Assembly (NCBI RefSeq): GCF_027359415.1
Contig: NZ_CP114780.1
Location: 930,001 to 994,000, forward strand
DNA: 64,000 nt
DNA from: Prochlorococcus marinus str. MIT 0918
GTDB taxonomy: Bacteria; Cyanobacteriota; Cyanobacteriia; PCC-6307; Cyanobiaceae
Direction of reading: 5' to 3'
The notes beneath the pieces are model-generated. The model was not told where the DNA came from and ran no database searches. It saw nothing but the letters and a program-made list of their open reading frames with translations. The translations under genes and the position numbers were made by a program. Below, one piece after another: positions 17,720 through 27,833 of this stretch (position 1 is the first letter of the stretch; every line of letters starts with the position of its first letter).

Positions 17720-18124
17720 ATGCCCCTCAATCTCAGAGTACTTGCTCCAGACAAGAGTGTTTTCGATGACAAAGTTGAGGAGGTTATACTCCCAAGTACT
17801 ACCGGTCAATTAGGAATTCTTCCGGGGCATATTTCTATGGTTACCGCAATAGAAATTGGAGTACTTAAAATTCGCATACAAGGAATTTGGAACTCAATAG
17901 CTCTAATGGGAGGTTTTGCAGAAGTTGAGTCTGATGAAGTGACTGTTTTAGTTAATGGAGCTGAGCTAGGTAAAAATATTGATGCAACTTCAGCTGAAAA
18001 AGAACTTGAAGAAGCTAAAAATAAATTTAGTCAAATTTCAGATGAAGCAAACTCACCTGAAAAAATCCAAGCTAAAGAGAGGCTCGAAAAAGCAAATGCA
18101 AGGTTAAAAGCTACAATTAGTTAA
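17720..18124 (+). CDS. atpC: ATP synthase F1 epsilon subunit
   Basis: This 134-residue protein has the N-terminal beta-sandwich (LNLRVLAPDKSVFDDKVEEV, LPSTTGQLGILPGH) and a C-terminal helical pair rich in Glu/Lys (from about residue 88). Epsilon links the c-ring and gamma and restrains ATP hydrolysis. It lies 85 bases behind atpD, separated by the hairpin. Confidence 0.94.
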   Translation: MPLNLRVLAPDKSVFDDKVEEVILPSTTGQLGILPGHISMVTAIEIGVLKIRIQGIWNSIALMGGFAEVESDEVTVLVNGAELGKNIDATSAEKELEEAKNKFSQISDEANSPEKIQAKERLEKANARLKATIS

Positions 18125-18169
18125 TAAGCCTTAAAAAACGAAGAATATTTTTTGTAGCCCTTTTGAAGA

Positions 18170-18649
18170 TTAAGCAGTTCCACAGAAAGTTACCTCAGGG
18201 AACTTAAGTTTTGCGTCTTCAAGGCTCTTGCCTTTACCCTCTTCCTGCCAATAATTAATAACTTCAGTTGCTTTATTTAAGACTTCAACCCTTTTATTAT
18301 CTGTTATCCATGCTTTTTCTTCTAACTCTGTTTTAAGTGTTTCCCAAGCATCTTCTCTAGGCCAAAAGAAATAAGCTGTGAGAGGACTAGTCCCTCCTCC
18401 AACAATTTGATCAACAGCCAAGGCTACGTTATCTGGCAACCAAAGAATTTTCAAAAGAAATCTTCCCTCATCTGCTTTAGGCGTATGTCCAGAAGGCACT
18501 CCATCAGCATCAAATGTTGCAGACGCAAGAACTTCTGCAGCACCTAACATTCCAGGACGACCTGTTTTGGCATTTTCTTCCGAATTCTCTTTTGAATTTG
18601 ATTTAGTCTGATCCTCTTGAATAGTGGAGGAACCATCAGAAGCACTCAT
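18170..18649 (-). CDS. ycf65: PSRP-3 / Ycf65 ribosomal protein
   Basis: The 159-residue protein contains [20 protein letters not shown] and [17 protein letters not shown], the signature of PSRP-3 (Ycf65), a 30S-associated ribosomal protein of cyanobacteria and plastids. The conserved domain starts at about residue 62; the first 60 residues are a hydrophilic, low-complexity extension rich in Ser, Glu and Asn. It is convergent with atpC and divergent from the HAD gene. Confidence 0.88.
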   Translation of the reverse strand: MSASDGSSTIQEDQTKSNSKENSEENAKTGRPGMLGAAEVLASATFDADGVPSGHTPKADEGRFLLKILWLPDNVALAVDQIVGGGTSPLTAYFFWPREDAWETLKTELEEKAWITDNKRVEVLNKATEVINYWQEEGKGKSLEDAKLKFPEVTFCGTA

Positions 18650-18706
18650 TACTAAGCCTTAACCAACTAACAATCTACTAACTTAACAGGAATTAGTACC
18701 AAACAA

Positions 18707-19498
18707 ATGAATTTAAATTTAAAAGGGCTTGTACTATTTGATATCGACGGTGTTATTCGTGATGTTGCCAAGAGCTATAGATTGTCAGTACAAAAAACTG
18801 TAAAAAAATTTTGCGGGTGGGAACCAACTAATAAAACAATTGATGAACTTAAATCAGAAGGGTTTTGGAATAATGATTGGGATGCAAGTTTAGAACTAAT
18901 TAAAAGACATATTAATTCTCATAATTTAGATATAAAATTACCTAAAAAAACAAATTTAATAAAAGAATTTAGCACCTTTTACTTTGGGGAGAATTTCTCT
19001 CTAAGCCCAAATGAATGGAATGGCTTTATCAAGAATGAAAAGCTTTTAGTAGAAAAAGAATTTTTTCAAAAGTTAACCGAAATGGGTTTTAACTGGGGTT
19101 TTGTTAGTGGAGCAGAACCTCCATCCGCAAAATTTGTACTGGAAAATCGACTTGGGCTTACAAAACCGCCTCTAATAGCCATGGGAGAAGCACCCGAAAA
19201 ACCAGATCCATCAGGCTTCATTAAGCTTGCTTCAAACCTTTTACCAATGCCTCTTGGCAAAAACAATGTTCCTATTGCATATCTAGGCGATACAGTTGCT
19301 GATGTAATGACTGTTGAAAATGCCCGTGAGATATTACCAACTCAAAAATTTATAAGTATTGCAGTTGCTCCTCCTCACCTTCACAGCGTAAATAACAGCT
19401 CAAACCGTAATGCTTATGAAAAAAAATTAATAGCCGCAGGGGCCAATAAAATACTCAAATCAACAAATGACATTTTTGAATACCTAGCAACCTGGTAA
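18707..19498 (+). CDS. HAD-superfamily hydrolase (subfamily IA, TIGR01548-like)
   Basis: This 263-residue protein has motif I FDIDGVIRD near residue 11, a helical cap, a motif II-like serine (FVSGAEP), a lysine in EKPDPSGF, and motif IV YLGDTVADV. It is probably a phosphatase or related phosphotransferase; the substrate cannot be read from the sequence. TIGR01548 proteins in cyanobacteria are named from similarity to imidazoleglycerol-phosphate dehydratase-like HADs. It is convergent with pepP (eight-base gap). Confidence 0.8.
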   Translation: MNLNLKGLVLFDIDGVIRDVAKSYRLSVQKTVKKFCGWEPTNKTIDELKSEGFWNNDWDASLELIKRHINSHNLDIKLPKKTNLIKEFSTFYFGENFSLSPNEWNGFIKNEKLLVEKEFFQKLTEMGFNWGFVSGAEPPSAKFVLENRLGLTKPPLIAMGEAPEKPDPSGFIKLASNLLPMPLGKNNVPIAYLGDTVADVMTVENAREILPTQKFISIAVAPPHLHSVNNSSNRNAYEKKLIAAGANKILKSTNDIFEYLATW

Positions 19499-19506
19499 AA
19501 GTTATT

Positions 19507-20826
19507 TCACTCTTCTATTTCTTTTAAAAGCTTCAAAGCATTAGAGCTAAGGATGTCCGGCTTACCATTAGTAACTACAACATCATCTTCGACTCTTATT
19601 CCAATTCCTTTCCACCTATCTTCAATCAATGGTTGACCATCAGGAACTGGAAAAAAATCACTGATATAAATTCCTGGTTCGACAGTTAAAACCATTCCTG
19701 CCTCTAAAGGTATTGGATATTCACCAAGCCTATAAGCACCTACATCGTGGACATCTAAACCCAACCAATGTCCTGTGCGATGCATATAAAAATGCCTATA
19801 AAGCCCCTGCTCAATAAGGGAATCAACATTTCCTTTAAGTAATCCAAGGTCTACTAATCCTTGTACCAAAACTCTTACAGCTTGTAAATGAACTTCTTCC
19901 GTATTTTTCCCAGGCAAAACACAATCAATCGCCTTTGCTTGAGCTTCTAATACAAGTTCGTACAGGTCACTTTGTTCTCCTGTGAATTTGCCATTAACAG
20001 GAAAAGTTCTTGTTATATCTGAGTTGTAATAATCAACCATTGAACATCCAGCATCAATAAGTAACAATTCTCCATCCCGCAACAAAGCATTATTAGCCGT
20101 ATAATGGAGAATGCATGCATTGTCTCCACTAGCAATAATCGAAGGATAAGCTGGTCCTCTAGCCCCTTCTTCAAGAAAGGTTTTTTCTATAACTGCCTGA
20201 ACCTCTCGCTCATTCATACCAGCTCTAACAATTTGACGGGCAAATTCATGTGCCTTCGCTGAGATCGAAGAAGCTTCTCTCATCCTTTGAATTTCCCAAT
20301 CATCCTTTCTCAATCTCAAATCATGAAGAAAAATACTCGGCGCAGTTAAATCAAATGGGACCGCACCAGTTCTCGAAGATCTCTCAATTTGTTCGGAGAA
20401 TATTTTTAGGACTAATGGTTCTATGTGTGGATGTTTACCAATAGAAAAAGAAATTCCATCAGCACCTTCTAAATAACTCCACAATCTATTTTCTAATTCA
20501 TCTAAAGGATGAGATACGTCAACATCAAACTGATCAACCACTGCCTCAACACCCCAACGAAATCCATTCCAGACTTCATCTGATGAGATCTTAGGTAAAA
20601 CAAATAGAATATATCTTTCCCCCTTAGGACGATGAGGAAGAAATAATGCAACTGATTCAGGCTCGTCAAAACCTGTTAAATACCAAAAATCACTGTTTTG
20701 TCTAAATGGATAGTCACAATCGGCATGATGTGGAACCATCCTTGCCGCAGGGATAATAGCTGCTCTACCCTCTAATTTACCGAGAAATTGCTCCCGATGA
20801 TTTTTATAGATCTGCTGATTATTCAT
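19507..20826 (-). CDS. pepP: Xaa-Pro aminopeptidase
   Basis: This 439-residue M24B peptidase removes N-terminal residues before proline. The N-terminal creatinase-like domain includes HHADCDYPFRQNSDFWYLTG. The C-terminal pita-bread domain holds the five metal ligands in LLIDAGCSMVDYYNSDITRT (two Asp), HRTGHWLGLDVHD (His), TVEPGIY (Glu) and GIRVEDDVVV (Glu). All are present, so it should be active. It is divergent from the CNNM-type gene. Confidence 0.92.
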   Translation of the reverse strand: MNNQQIYKNHREQFLGKLEGRAAIIPAARMVPHHADCDYPFRQNSDFWYLTGFDEPESVALFLPHRPKGERYILFVLPKISSDEVWNGFRWGVEAVVDQFDVDVSHPLDELENRLWSYLEGADGISFSIGKHPHIEPLVLKIFSEQIERSSRTGAVPFDLTAPSIFLHDLRLRKDDWEIQRMREASSISAKAHEFARQIVRAGMNEREVQAVIEKTFLEEGARGPAYPSIIASGDNACILHYTANNALLRDGELLLIDAGCSMVDYYNSDITRTFPVNGKFTGEQSDLYELVLEAQAKAIDCVLPGKNTEEVHLQAVRVLVQGLVDLGLLKGNVDSLIEQGLYRHFYMHRTGHWLGLDVHDVGAYRLGEYPIPLEAGMVLTVEPGIYISDFFPVPDGQPLIEDRWKGIGIRVEDDVVVTNGKPDILSSNALKLLKEIEE

Positions 20827-20928
20827 AAGAAACTAATAATCAATTAATTCTTAAAAGATGGCATGAAATCAAACTTAGTGGACAATAGAGATCTAATGAG
20901 TCTTTGGCACTTCTAAAGATCCCAAGGT

Positions 20929-21915
20929 ATGAATTCTGACATTCTATTCCTAACAATTCTTGTTGTTGTGGTACTAATTGGTTCAGCATTATGCTCAGGA
21001 GTCGAAGCAGCATTATTGGCCGTCAATCCATTACACGTCCATGAACTGACAGGAAAACAACCTCCTGTTAGAGGTGCAAAAAAATTAGCAAAGCTTCGAC
21101 ATAAACTAGGTAGAACTCTAACTGTCGTAACCATTACTAATAACACTTTTAATATTTTTGGGAGTTTAATGCTAGGAGGCTATGCAACCTTTGTATTCAA
21201 ATCAGGGATAGCTCTTCCTGTATTTTCAATAACATTAACTATTCTTGTATTACTTTTAGGAGAAATATTACCAAAGTCAATAGGAACAAAACGTTCTTTG
21301 CAAATAGCACTGGCAAGTGCACCAATGTTATACGTCCTTAACTCATTAATGCGTCCATTAACAATCCCACTGGAACATTTATTACCTGTAATTACCACTG
21401 AGAATGAGATTAGTACTGACGAAGAAGAAATTAGACAAATGGCACGACTAGGTTTGCAAAAAGGACAAATTGAAGCTGATGAAGCTGCAATGATCAACAA
21501 AGTTTTTCAACTAAACGATTTAACTGCTAGAGATCTTATGACTCCTAGAGTATCTGTTCCAACTCTTGATGGATCATTAAAATTAGAAAAACTAAAAAAC
21601 AATCTCATTCTGAACAATTCACAATGGTGGGTAGTGCTTGGTAAAGAAGTAGACAAAATACTAGGCATTGCCAACAGAGAACGTCTCCTTACTGCATTAT
21701 TACAAGGCAACAATCAATTAACTCCGATAGACCTTTGTGAAGCAGTTGAATTTGTTCCAGAAATGATTAGAGCAGATAGGTTGCTTACATCATTCAATAA
21801 AGATAAAACAGGAATAAGAGTAGTAGTTGATGAATTCGGTGGATTTGTAGGTTTAATTAGAGCAGAAGCAGTTTTAGATGTTTTAGCAGGATGGTGGAGG
21901 AAATCAAATAAATGA
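20929..21915 (+). CDS. CNNM/CorC-type membrane protein with CBS domains
   Basis: This 328-residue protein begins with a DUF21/CNNM transmembrane domain (hydrophobic segments at about 5-25, 60-80, 88-105 and 120-135). A tandem CBS module follows (from about 195; DLMTPRVSVPTL and DEFGGFVGLI). Such proteins take part in magnesium or other divalent cation transport or sensing and were once labelled hemolysins. It is shorter than full CorC proteins and lacks an extra C-terminal domain. It starts a cluster whose next three genes overlap by four bases each. Confidence 0.82.
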   Translation: MNSDILFLTILVVVVLIGSALCSGVEAALLAVNPLHVHELTGKQPPVRGAKKLAKLRHKLGRTLTVVTITNNTFNIFGSLMLGGYATFVFKSGIALPVFSITLTILVLLLGEILPKSIGTKRSLQIALASAPMLYVLNSLMRPLTIPLEHLLPVITTENEISTDEEEIRQMARLGLQKGQIEADEAAMINKVFQLNDLTARDLMTPRVSVPTLDGSLKLEKLKNNLILNNSQWWVVLGKEVDKILGIANRERLLTALLQGNNQLTPIDLCEAVEFVPEMIRADRLLTSFNKDKTGIRVVVDEFGGFVGLIRAEAVLDVLAGWWRKSNK

Positions 21916-23234
21916 AGGCTAAACAAACAACTGCAAAAAAATGTAGTTTCTTACTTAATCAATGGAAAAAGAGCTTATCTCTAACTGCTTTTGAAAAATC
22001 ACAATTATCAGTGGAACTAAAAGCCCTTGATCGTCAAATAAATCGCTTATCACAACAACATTTGCGTGTTACAGTTTTTGGAAGAGTAGGAGTTGGGAAA
22101 TCAAGTCTCTTAAATGCACTATTTGGTGAAGAGAAGTTTTCAACTGATATTGGTCATGGCTCTACTCGTAAAATGAAAGGAGTGATTTGGGAGCAAGGTA
22201 TTGATAACCTGCAATACGTTGAATTAGTAGATACTCCTGGAATTGATGAAATTACTTCGGCAGAAAGAGCTCGACTAGCATCAAGAGTTGCTCTTCATTC
22301 AGATTTAATTTTATTAGTTATTGATAGTGACATTAATAGTATTGAGTTAGATGCAATGCAAACACTTATAAACAGTAATAAGCCTATTTTATTAATTCTC
22401 AATCGATGTGATCAATGGACCCCCACTGAAGTAGATCAAATTGTTCATAGTATTCGAAATCGTCTACCATCCACGGCAAAACATCTGCTAATTGAAACTG
22501 TTGCTGCTGCACCAAGGTCAGCGAAGCTTCAAGCAAATGGGAAAGTGCGGAGTGAGAAATCCAGTCCCAAAGTTACCTCACTGAAAAGAACACTATTAAA
22601 TCTCTTATCAGAACAAGGTAATCTTCTTTTAACACTGAATGCTGTACAGCAAGCAGATAATTTTTACCATTCTTTAAAGCTTGGTCGGTTAAAAAGAAGA
22701 AAGTTAGAAGCGCAGGGGCTTATTGGTAAATTTGCTGCTTTCAAAGCATCAGGGGTTGCAGTAAACCCACTTTTAGTTTTTGATTTTGCTACAGGAATAG
22801 CTTTAGATACAGCTCTAGTTATGCAACTCAGTAAATTATATGACTTAGAATTAAAAGGGCATTCTGCTAGAGAGTTATTAAAAAAACTATCTCTTCACAA
22901 TTTTCTCTTAGGCGGAGCACAAATTGGGATTCAAATTCTCTTAGGAAGCATCAAGCATCTCTTACTATCTGCTGCTCCATTCACAGGTGGATTAAGCCTT
23001 GCCCCTGCAGCTCCAGTAGCATTGGCACAAGCAGCTGTGGCAGTTCATACAACTAAACTAACAGGTAAATTAGCCGCAAAAGAATTACTCCAAGCGTCTC
23101 ATTTACCAGGCGCCAATCCAAATCAAATCTTACGTTGTCTTGCCAGATCCAATCCTAAGGTAAAGGATTATTTGAATAGCTGGCAGATAATAGCTCAAAA
23201 AAAAGCTGCTCATATTCACACTTTGCTACCGTGA
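21912..23234 (+). CDS. Era-like GTPase with C-terminal DUF697-type membrane domain
   Basis: In this 440-residue protein the G domain shows G1 GRVGVGKSSLLNALFG (about 55), G3 DTPG (about 113) and G4 NRCD (about 158). The C-terminal third has two or three hydrophobic helices (FLLGGAQIGIQILLG; GGLSLAPAAPVALAQA), as in DUF697-containing GTPases. It probably acts at the membrane in an unknown process. ATG overlaps the previous stop and its own stop overlaps the nadD GTG, so all are coupled. Confidence 0.82.
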   Translation: MKAKQTTAKKCSFLLNQWKKSLSLTAFEKSQLSVELKALDRQINRLSQQHLRVTVFGRVGVGKSSLLNALFGEEKFSTDIGHGSTRKMKGVIWEQGIDNLQYVELVDTPGIDEITSAERARLASRVALHSDLILLVIDSDINSIELDAMQTLINSNKPILLILNRCDQWTPTEVDQIVHSIRNRLPSTAKHLLIETVAAAPRSAKLQANGKVRSEKSSPKVTSLKRTLLNLLSEQGNLLLTLNAVQQADNFYHSLKLGRLKRRKLEAQGLIGKFAAFKASGVAVNPLLVFDFATGIALDTALVMQLSKLYDLELKGHSARELLKKLSLHNFLLGGAQIGIQILLGSIKHLLLSAAPFTGGLSLAPAAPVALAQAAVAVHTTKLTGKLAAKELLQASHLPGANPNQILRCLARSNPKVKDYLNSWQIIAQKKAAHIHTLLP

Positions 23235-23821
23235 GTAGTCGTTCTTATCAGTCAATAGCCTTACTAGGGACAAGCGCCGACCCACCTACTACTGGACATA
23301 AAGCTTTGTTAATAGGTTTAACCAAGTTGTTTCCTAAAGTCGTCACCTGGGCGAGCAATAACCCTACCAAAAAGCATAGAGAACCTCTTGAAAAACGACA
23401 TGAACTATTAAATGCTCTGGTAGATAGTATTAACATCCCCAACCTTGAGTTAAAACAAGAATTAAGTAGTCGATGGGCAATCAAAACTGTAGATAAAGCT
23501 TTAAAATATTGGCCAAAGAGCACTCTGATTTTAATCATAGGTAGTGATTTAATATCAGATATTCCTAAATGGCATGAATCAAATCAATTACTACTAAGAG
23601 CCCAACTTGGCATTGTCCCTCGTCAAGGGTGGGACCTCGACAACCAAAGACTCAAAGTTATTAACAGAATGGGAGGCATAATACACTTATTACCACTAAA
23701 TATACCTGCTAGTGCTAGTTCAAATATTAGGAATAAACCAATTTTATCTCAAATACCCGAAGCAATCTTACCCATGCTTTTAAAGGAAAACCTCTACGGT
23801 ATAACTAATACAACACAATGA
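23231..23821 (+). CDS. nadD: nicotinate-nucleotide adenylyltransferase
   Basis: This 196-residue protein starts at a GTG overlapping the previous stop (GTGA). It has the nucleotidyltransferase signature ALLGTSADPPTTGHKALL (a T/HxGH-type site, here TTGH) and a C-terminal SSNIRNK motif (ISSTxxR-like). It adenylates nicotinate mononucleotide to form deamido-NAD. The next gene, nadE, performs the following and last step, so substrate and product genes are adjacent and overlapping. Confidence 0.88.
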   Translation: MSSRSYQSIALLGTSADPPTTGHKALLIGLTKLFPKVVTWASNNPTKKHREPLEKRHELLNALVDSINIPNLELKQELSSRWAIKTVDKALKYWPKSTLILIIGSDLISDIPKWHESNQLLLRAQLGIVPRQGWDLDNQRLKVINRMGGIIHLLPLNIPASASSNIRNKPILSQIPEAILPMLLKENLYGITNTTQ

Positions 23822-25512
23822 AAATTGCTCTAGCACAACTAAATCCTCTAATAGGAGATCTAAAAGGGAATAGTGAAAAGATTATTGATGCCTGTAAAGA
23901 TCAAGCAGCAGACAAGGTAAATATTTTAATTACACCAGAACTATCCCTTTGGGGATACCCACCACAAGACTTATTATTCCAACCAACTCTTATTGATCAG
24001 CAATGGAGTCTGCTGGACAAAATAGTAAAATTTCTAGCAGTACAAAATTTAGAGTTAACTGTATTAGTTGGCATAGCTGAACCTACAAAAGACCTTCAAG
24101 TTCCTAACTTATTTAATTCAATTGTTCTTCTCAATAATCAAGGTTGGGAAATAATCGCAAGGAAACAATTGCTTCCTTCTTATGACGTTTTCGACGAAAA
24201 GAGATATTTCAGAGCTTCTAAAAGTACAGGTCTTATCAATTACAAGCTAGGAAACAAAGCCTGGAATATTGGCGTCACTATATGCGAGGACTTATGGGTT
24301 GAAGAAAGAATTCAAGGACATCGTATAAAAGGCCCAAATCCTATTGAAAGTCTTACTAATCAAAGAATTGATCTACTTGTAAATCTCTCTGCTTCTCCTT
24401 TTACAACTGACAAAGCATTACTTCGTGAACGCATTGCAGCAAAAGCAGCAAGACGACTAAAATGCCCAGTCATATATGTTAATCAAGTGGGCGGAAATGA
24501 TGAGCTTATTTTTGATGGTTCTAGTTTCGCAACTAATAGTGAAGGTGATATAACACTGTCTCTTCCCAAATGCCAAGAAACTATAGCTATTTGGGATACA
24601 AATCAAAACTTATCTTATAGAGAAGCATTAATTATTGATTCGGAAGAAATACTCTTACAAGCACTTGTGCTTGGGTTAAGAGATTATGCTAGGAAATGTA
24701 ATTTTAAAAGTGTTTTACTTGGTCTTAGTGGAGGTATTGATTCTGCCTTAGTAGCAATTATTGCTTGTGCTGCCATGGGCTCTGACAACGTTTCTGCGAT
24801 TTTAATGCCATCTCCATGGAGCTCAGAAGGATCTGTACAAGATGCATTAGCACTTGCAAAGAGAATAGGAATTAAGACAGCAACTATACCCATTTCCTCT
24901 CTCATGAAGACTTATCATCAAACTCTAGAGGAACCTCTTGGAGAAGCCCCTAAAGGACTTACCGCAGAAAACCTTCAGTCACGTATCAGAGGAACGCTTT
25001 TGATGGCAATAGCAAATGCACAGCAACACCTACTATTATCAACTGGCAATAAATCGGAACTAGCTGTTGGGTATTGCACTCTCTATGGTGATATGAATGG
25101 AGGCCTTTCAGTAATAGGTGATCTATATAAGACCAGTGTCTTTAATTTGTGTTACTGGCTAGACAACAAGAAATCATTTCGATGCAGAAAAGCTTTAGGG
25201 CTCCCAACACAAGGAGAACTAGTGGGTTCAATTATTCGAACTAAACCTCCAAGCGCCGAACTAAGTCCTAACCAACTTGATAGTGATTCTCTCCCTGATT
25301 ATGCAATTCTAGATCCAATTCTCAAAGCCCTCATCGAAGAACGACAAGACTCATTAACACTTGTGAATCAAGGTCATGATCCAGATTTAGTAACAAAAAT
25401 TCAACGCTTATTAAAAAAAGCTGAATTTAAAAGGAAACAAGCGCCTCCCACGCTGAAAGTAAGTGATCAAGCTTTTGGGAGTGGTTGGAGAATTCCCATT
25501 GCCTCAACATAA
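23818..25512 (+). CDS. nadE: glutamine-dependent NAD+ synthetase
   Basis: This 564-residue protein has two domains. The N-terminal nitrilase-like glutaminase has its Glu-Lys-Cys triad in TPELSLWGYPPQDLL, KQLLPSYDVFDEKRYF and VTICEDLW. The C-terminal synthetase has the ATP-pyrophosphatase loop LLGLSGGIDSALVA (about 300) and STGNKSELAVGYCTLYGD. It converts deamido-NAD to NAD with ammonia from glutamine. ATGA overlap with nadD supports coupled synthesis. Confidence 0.94.
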   Translation: MKIALAQLNPLIGDLKGNSEKIIDACKDQAADKVNILITPELSLWGYPPQDLLFQPTLIDQQWSLLDKIVKFLAVQNLELTVLVGIAEPTKDLQVPNLFNSIVLLNNQGWEIIARKQLLPSYDVFDEKRYFRASKSTGLINYKLGNKAWNIGVTICEDLWVEERIQGHRIKGPNPIESLTNQRIDLLVNLSASPFTTDKALLRERIAAKAARRLKCPVIYVNQVGGNDELIFDGSSFATNSEGDITLSLPKCQETIAIWDTNQNLSYREALIIDSEEILLQALVLGLRDYARKCNFKSVLLGLSGGIDSALVAIIACAAMGSDNVSAILMPSPWSSEGSVQDALALAKRIGIKTATIPISSLMKTYHQTLEEPLGEAPKGLTAENLQSRIRGTLLMAIANAQQHLLLSTGNKSELAVGYCTLYGDMNGGLSVIGDLYKTSVFNLCYWLDNKKSFRCRKALGLPTQGELVGSIIRTKPPSAELSPNQLDSDSLPDYAILDPILKALIEERQDSLTLVNQGHDPDLVTKIQRLLKKAEFKRKQAPPTLKVSDQAFGSGWRIPIAST

Positions 25513-25575
25513 TAAAATCAGTTACGTGGAGAATTATTTTAAATGCCAATGCTCTACCTAATTTCTCAAACTTAA

Positions 25576-26715
25576 ATGCCATCTTCAGTTCTCTCAGCGC
25601 CGATTTCTAGTATCGGCATCCCTAAAGAAATCAAGTCAGACGAACTTAGAGTTGCCATTACTCCCGATGGTGTAAAAGAGCTAGTATCTCAAGGGCTTGA
25701 AGTTCGTGTGCAAACAGGTGCTGGAACAGGTGTAGGAATTGAAGATCAATCTTTTGCACTTGCAGGAGCAAAAATTGTTAGCAGAGATGAAGCCTGGTCC
25801 TCACACTTAATTGTAAAGGTCAAGGAACCTCAGGAAGAAGAGTATCAACTACTTCGTGAAGACATGGTTCTTTTTACATATCTACACTTAGCTGCATATC
25901 CAAAAGTTGGCGAAGCATTACTTAAAGCTGGTACTACAAGTATCGGCTACGAAACAGTTCAGATGGAAGACGGTACCCTCCCTCTATTAGCACCAATGAG
26001 TGAAATAGCCGGGCGATTAGCTGCTCAAGTAGGTGCACATTTACTTGAAAAGCCTAATGGAGGAAGAGGAGTTCTCATAGGAGGCTGCACTGGAGTCCGG
26101 CCTGCACGAGTAATTGTTTTAGGTGCAGGTACTGTTGGATGGAATGCTGCAAGACTTGCAGCAAATATGGATGCGGAAGTGATGCTACTAGACCGCTCAC
26201 CTGAGAGATTGCGCAAACTAGAAGCACACCGAAAAGGAAGACTGGTAAGCGTTGTGAGCAGTAGAGGTCTTATAGAGCGGCTAATCCCAACTGCTGATCT
26301 TATTATTGGGGCGGTGCTTACTCCAGGCGGGAGAGCACCTACACTCGTTGATGAAAGAATGGTTGAACAAATGAAAAGCAAATCAGTTATCGTTGATGTA
26401 GCTATAGATCAAGGGGGTTGTATTGCTACTAGCAAAGAAACAACTCATACCAAACCCACTATCAATATTAAAGGTGTTGAACATTACGCTGTAAGTAATA
26501 TGCCTGGCGCAGTGCCTTTTACTTCAACAGAAGCTTTGGTTAGTGTAACTCTGCCATATATTCTTTGCATTGCAGGTCGTGGTCTTGAAGGTGCTATTAC
26601 TGAACGGCCAGAAATAGTCTCTGGGCTCAATACAATTAAAGGATCAGTATGCCACCCTGGCGTAGCAAAAGCTCTTAACCTGCATCCAAGGCACCCAATG
26701 GCATGTTTAAATTAA
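25576..26715 (+). CDS. ald: alanine dehydrogenase
   Basis: This 379-residue protein starts IGIPKEIKSDELRVAITPDG. The catalytic lysine lies in LIVKVKEPQEEEY and the histidine in FTYLHLAA. The NAD-binding Rossmann motif is VIVLGAGTVGWNAARLA (about 178). It interconverts alanine with pyruvate and ammonia. It is 63 bases behind nadE on the same strand and may share its transcript. It is convergent with the DUF3326 gene (eight-base gap). Confidence 0.94.
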   Translation: MPSSVLSAPISSIGIPKEIKSDELRVAITPDGVKELVSQGLEVRVQTGAGTGVGIEDQSFALAGAKIVSRDEAWSSHLIVKVKEPQEEEYQLLREDMVLFTYLHLAAYPKVGEALLKAGTTSIGYETVQMEDGTLPLLAPMSEIAGRLAAQVGAHLLEKPNGGRGVLIGGCTGVRPARVIVLGAGTVGWNAARLAANMDAEVMLLDRSPERLRKLEAHRKGRLVSVVSSRGLIERLIPTADLIIGAVLTPGGRAPTLVDERMVEQMKSKSVIVDVAIDQGGCIATSKETTHTKPTINIKGVEHYAVSNMPGAVPFTSTEALVSVTLPYILCIAGRGLEGAITERPEIVSGLNTIKGSVCHPGVAKALNLHPRHPMACLN

Positions 26716-26723
26716 TCATTATT

Positions 26724-27827
26724 TTATTTACTAACAGTTACCTTTTTTATTGGTCTCATTAATGAATCAATAGATAAACCTTCTCTCAACGCTAATACTA
26801 TAGAAGCTGCTTCCAAGTAATTTTTTACAGAAAAAATCGGCATGTTTTTTTTTAATTGCAAATCTGAAGAAAGCCCTAGAGCATCTAAACCTACACTTAG
26901 GATTCCTGAATTAGCTACAACAATCAATGGAATTCTTCTTGCAATACACGCTAAGACAGCCTCTCCACCAAGTGCACCTTGAGGTGCAATAATAGCACCA
27001 ACTTGTTCAACACCTATTAAAGGTAGATTTAACCCTAAATTCATTTTTTCAATATCATCACTCTTAGGAATTAAATTAGGTGCTCGACTTAAACCAACCA
27101 ATACAGATGATAAAAATGTATATCCGATTTCTTCTGCCGCTGCACGTGGGTCTAGACATTCATCTATTGGCAAAGGGAACATTGCAGGGGCATGTGCGCA
27201 TGGTAGACATAAATGACGAACTAATAAATGACTAATCAAAGCCTCAGCTCCTGCAATTACATCTACACCTCTTCCCTTCCGATAAGCCTCCAAACTATTG
27301 CTTTCTATATCATCAGGAAATCTTGTAACTACAGCTATAGCAGTCGCACCTTCATCTTTTAATCTCTCACCAGCCTTTACTAATAATCTAGGGTTAATAA
27401 TTTCGCCTGTACTAGCTCCACTAGAAGATGTTTTAAAACGCATTTCAAGTGGTGACTCAGTAGCAACAACAGGTCCAATATCAATACCCAAAGTAGCTCG
27501 GCACGCATCAACAACATGAATATGTCTTTGATGCAATTCTTCTTCTAATCCTGCATCAAATAGAACACCTACTTTTTGTTTACGAACAGGGCTCAACATC
27601 AATTCACCACAAGCAAATTGATCTAGCGCAAAACCTTCAACATATTGAATCCTCTTATCATCCCAAAACAATGAAGCCCCATTCATTACATTTGGATGGG
27701 TAATCAAGCATCCACTAGCTGCAGCTAATAAACGTGCAAAAGGAATGGCATCACCAGCATAACCCCCTATTTCACAGCCAATTCCCGTGGGAATTACTAA
27801 AAGAGATGGCAATGGGGAAGAAGTCAT
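26724..27827 (-). CDS. DUF3326 protein
   Basis: This 367-residue protein starts LLVIPTGIGCEIGGYAGDAI and has HPNVMNGASLFWDD, GVEQVGAIIAPQGALGGEA and VANSGILSVG, characteristic of DUF3326, a cyanobacterial and plant family of unknown biochemical role. There is no signal peptide; the glycine-rich segments suggest a nucleotide- or ligand-binding alpha/beta fold. It lies at the 3' end of the ATP synthase operon, six bases after the 64-residue gene, so it may be cotranscribed with atp genes. Confidence 0.8.
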   Translation of the reverse strand: MTSSPLPSLLVIPTGIGCEIGGYAGDAIPFARLLAAASGCLITHPNVMNGASLFWDDKRIQYVEGFALDQFACGELMLSPVRKQKVGVLFDAGLEEELHQRHIHVVDACRATLGIDIGPVVATESPLEMRFKTSSSGASTGEIINPRLLVKAGERLKDEGATAIAVVTRFPDDIESNSLEAYRKGRGVDVIAGAEALISHLLVRHLCLPCAHAPAMFPLPIDECLDPRAAAEEIGYTFLSSVLVGLSRAPNLIPKSDDIEKMNLGLNLPLIGVEQVGAIIAPQGALGGEAVLACIARRIPLIVVANSGILSVGLDALGLSSDLQLKKNMPIFSVKNYLEAASIVLALREGLSIDSLMRPIKKVTVSK

Positions 27828-27833
27828 CTAAAA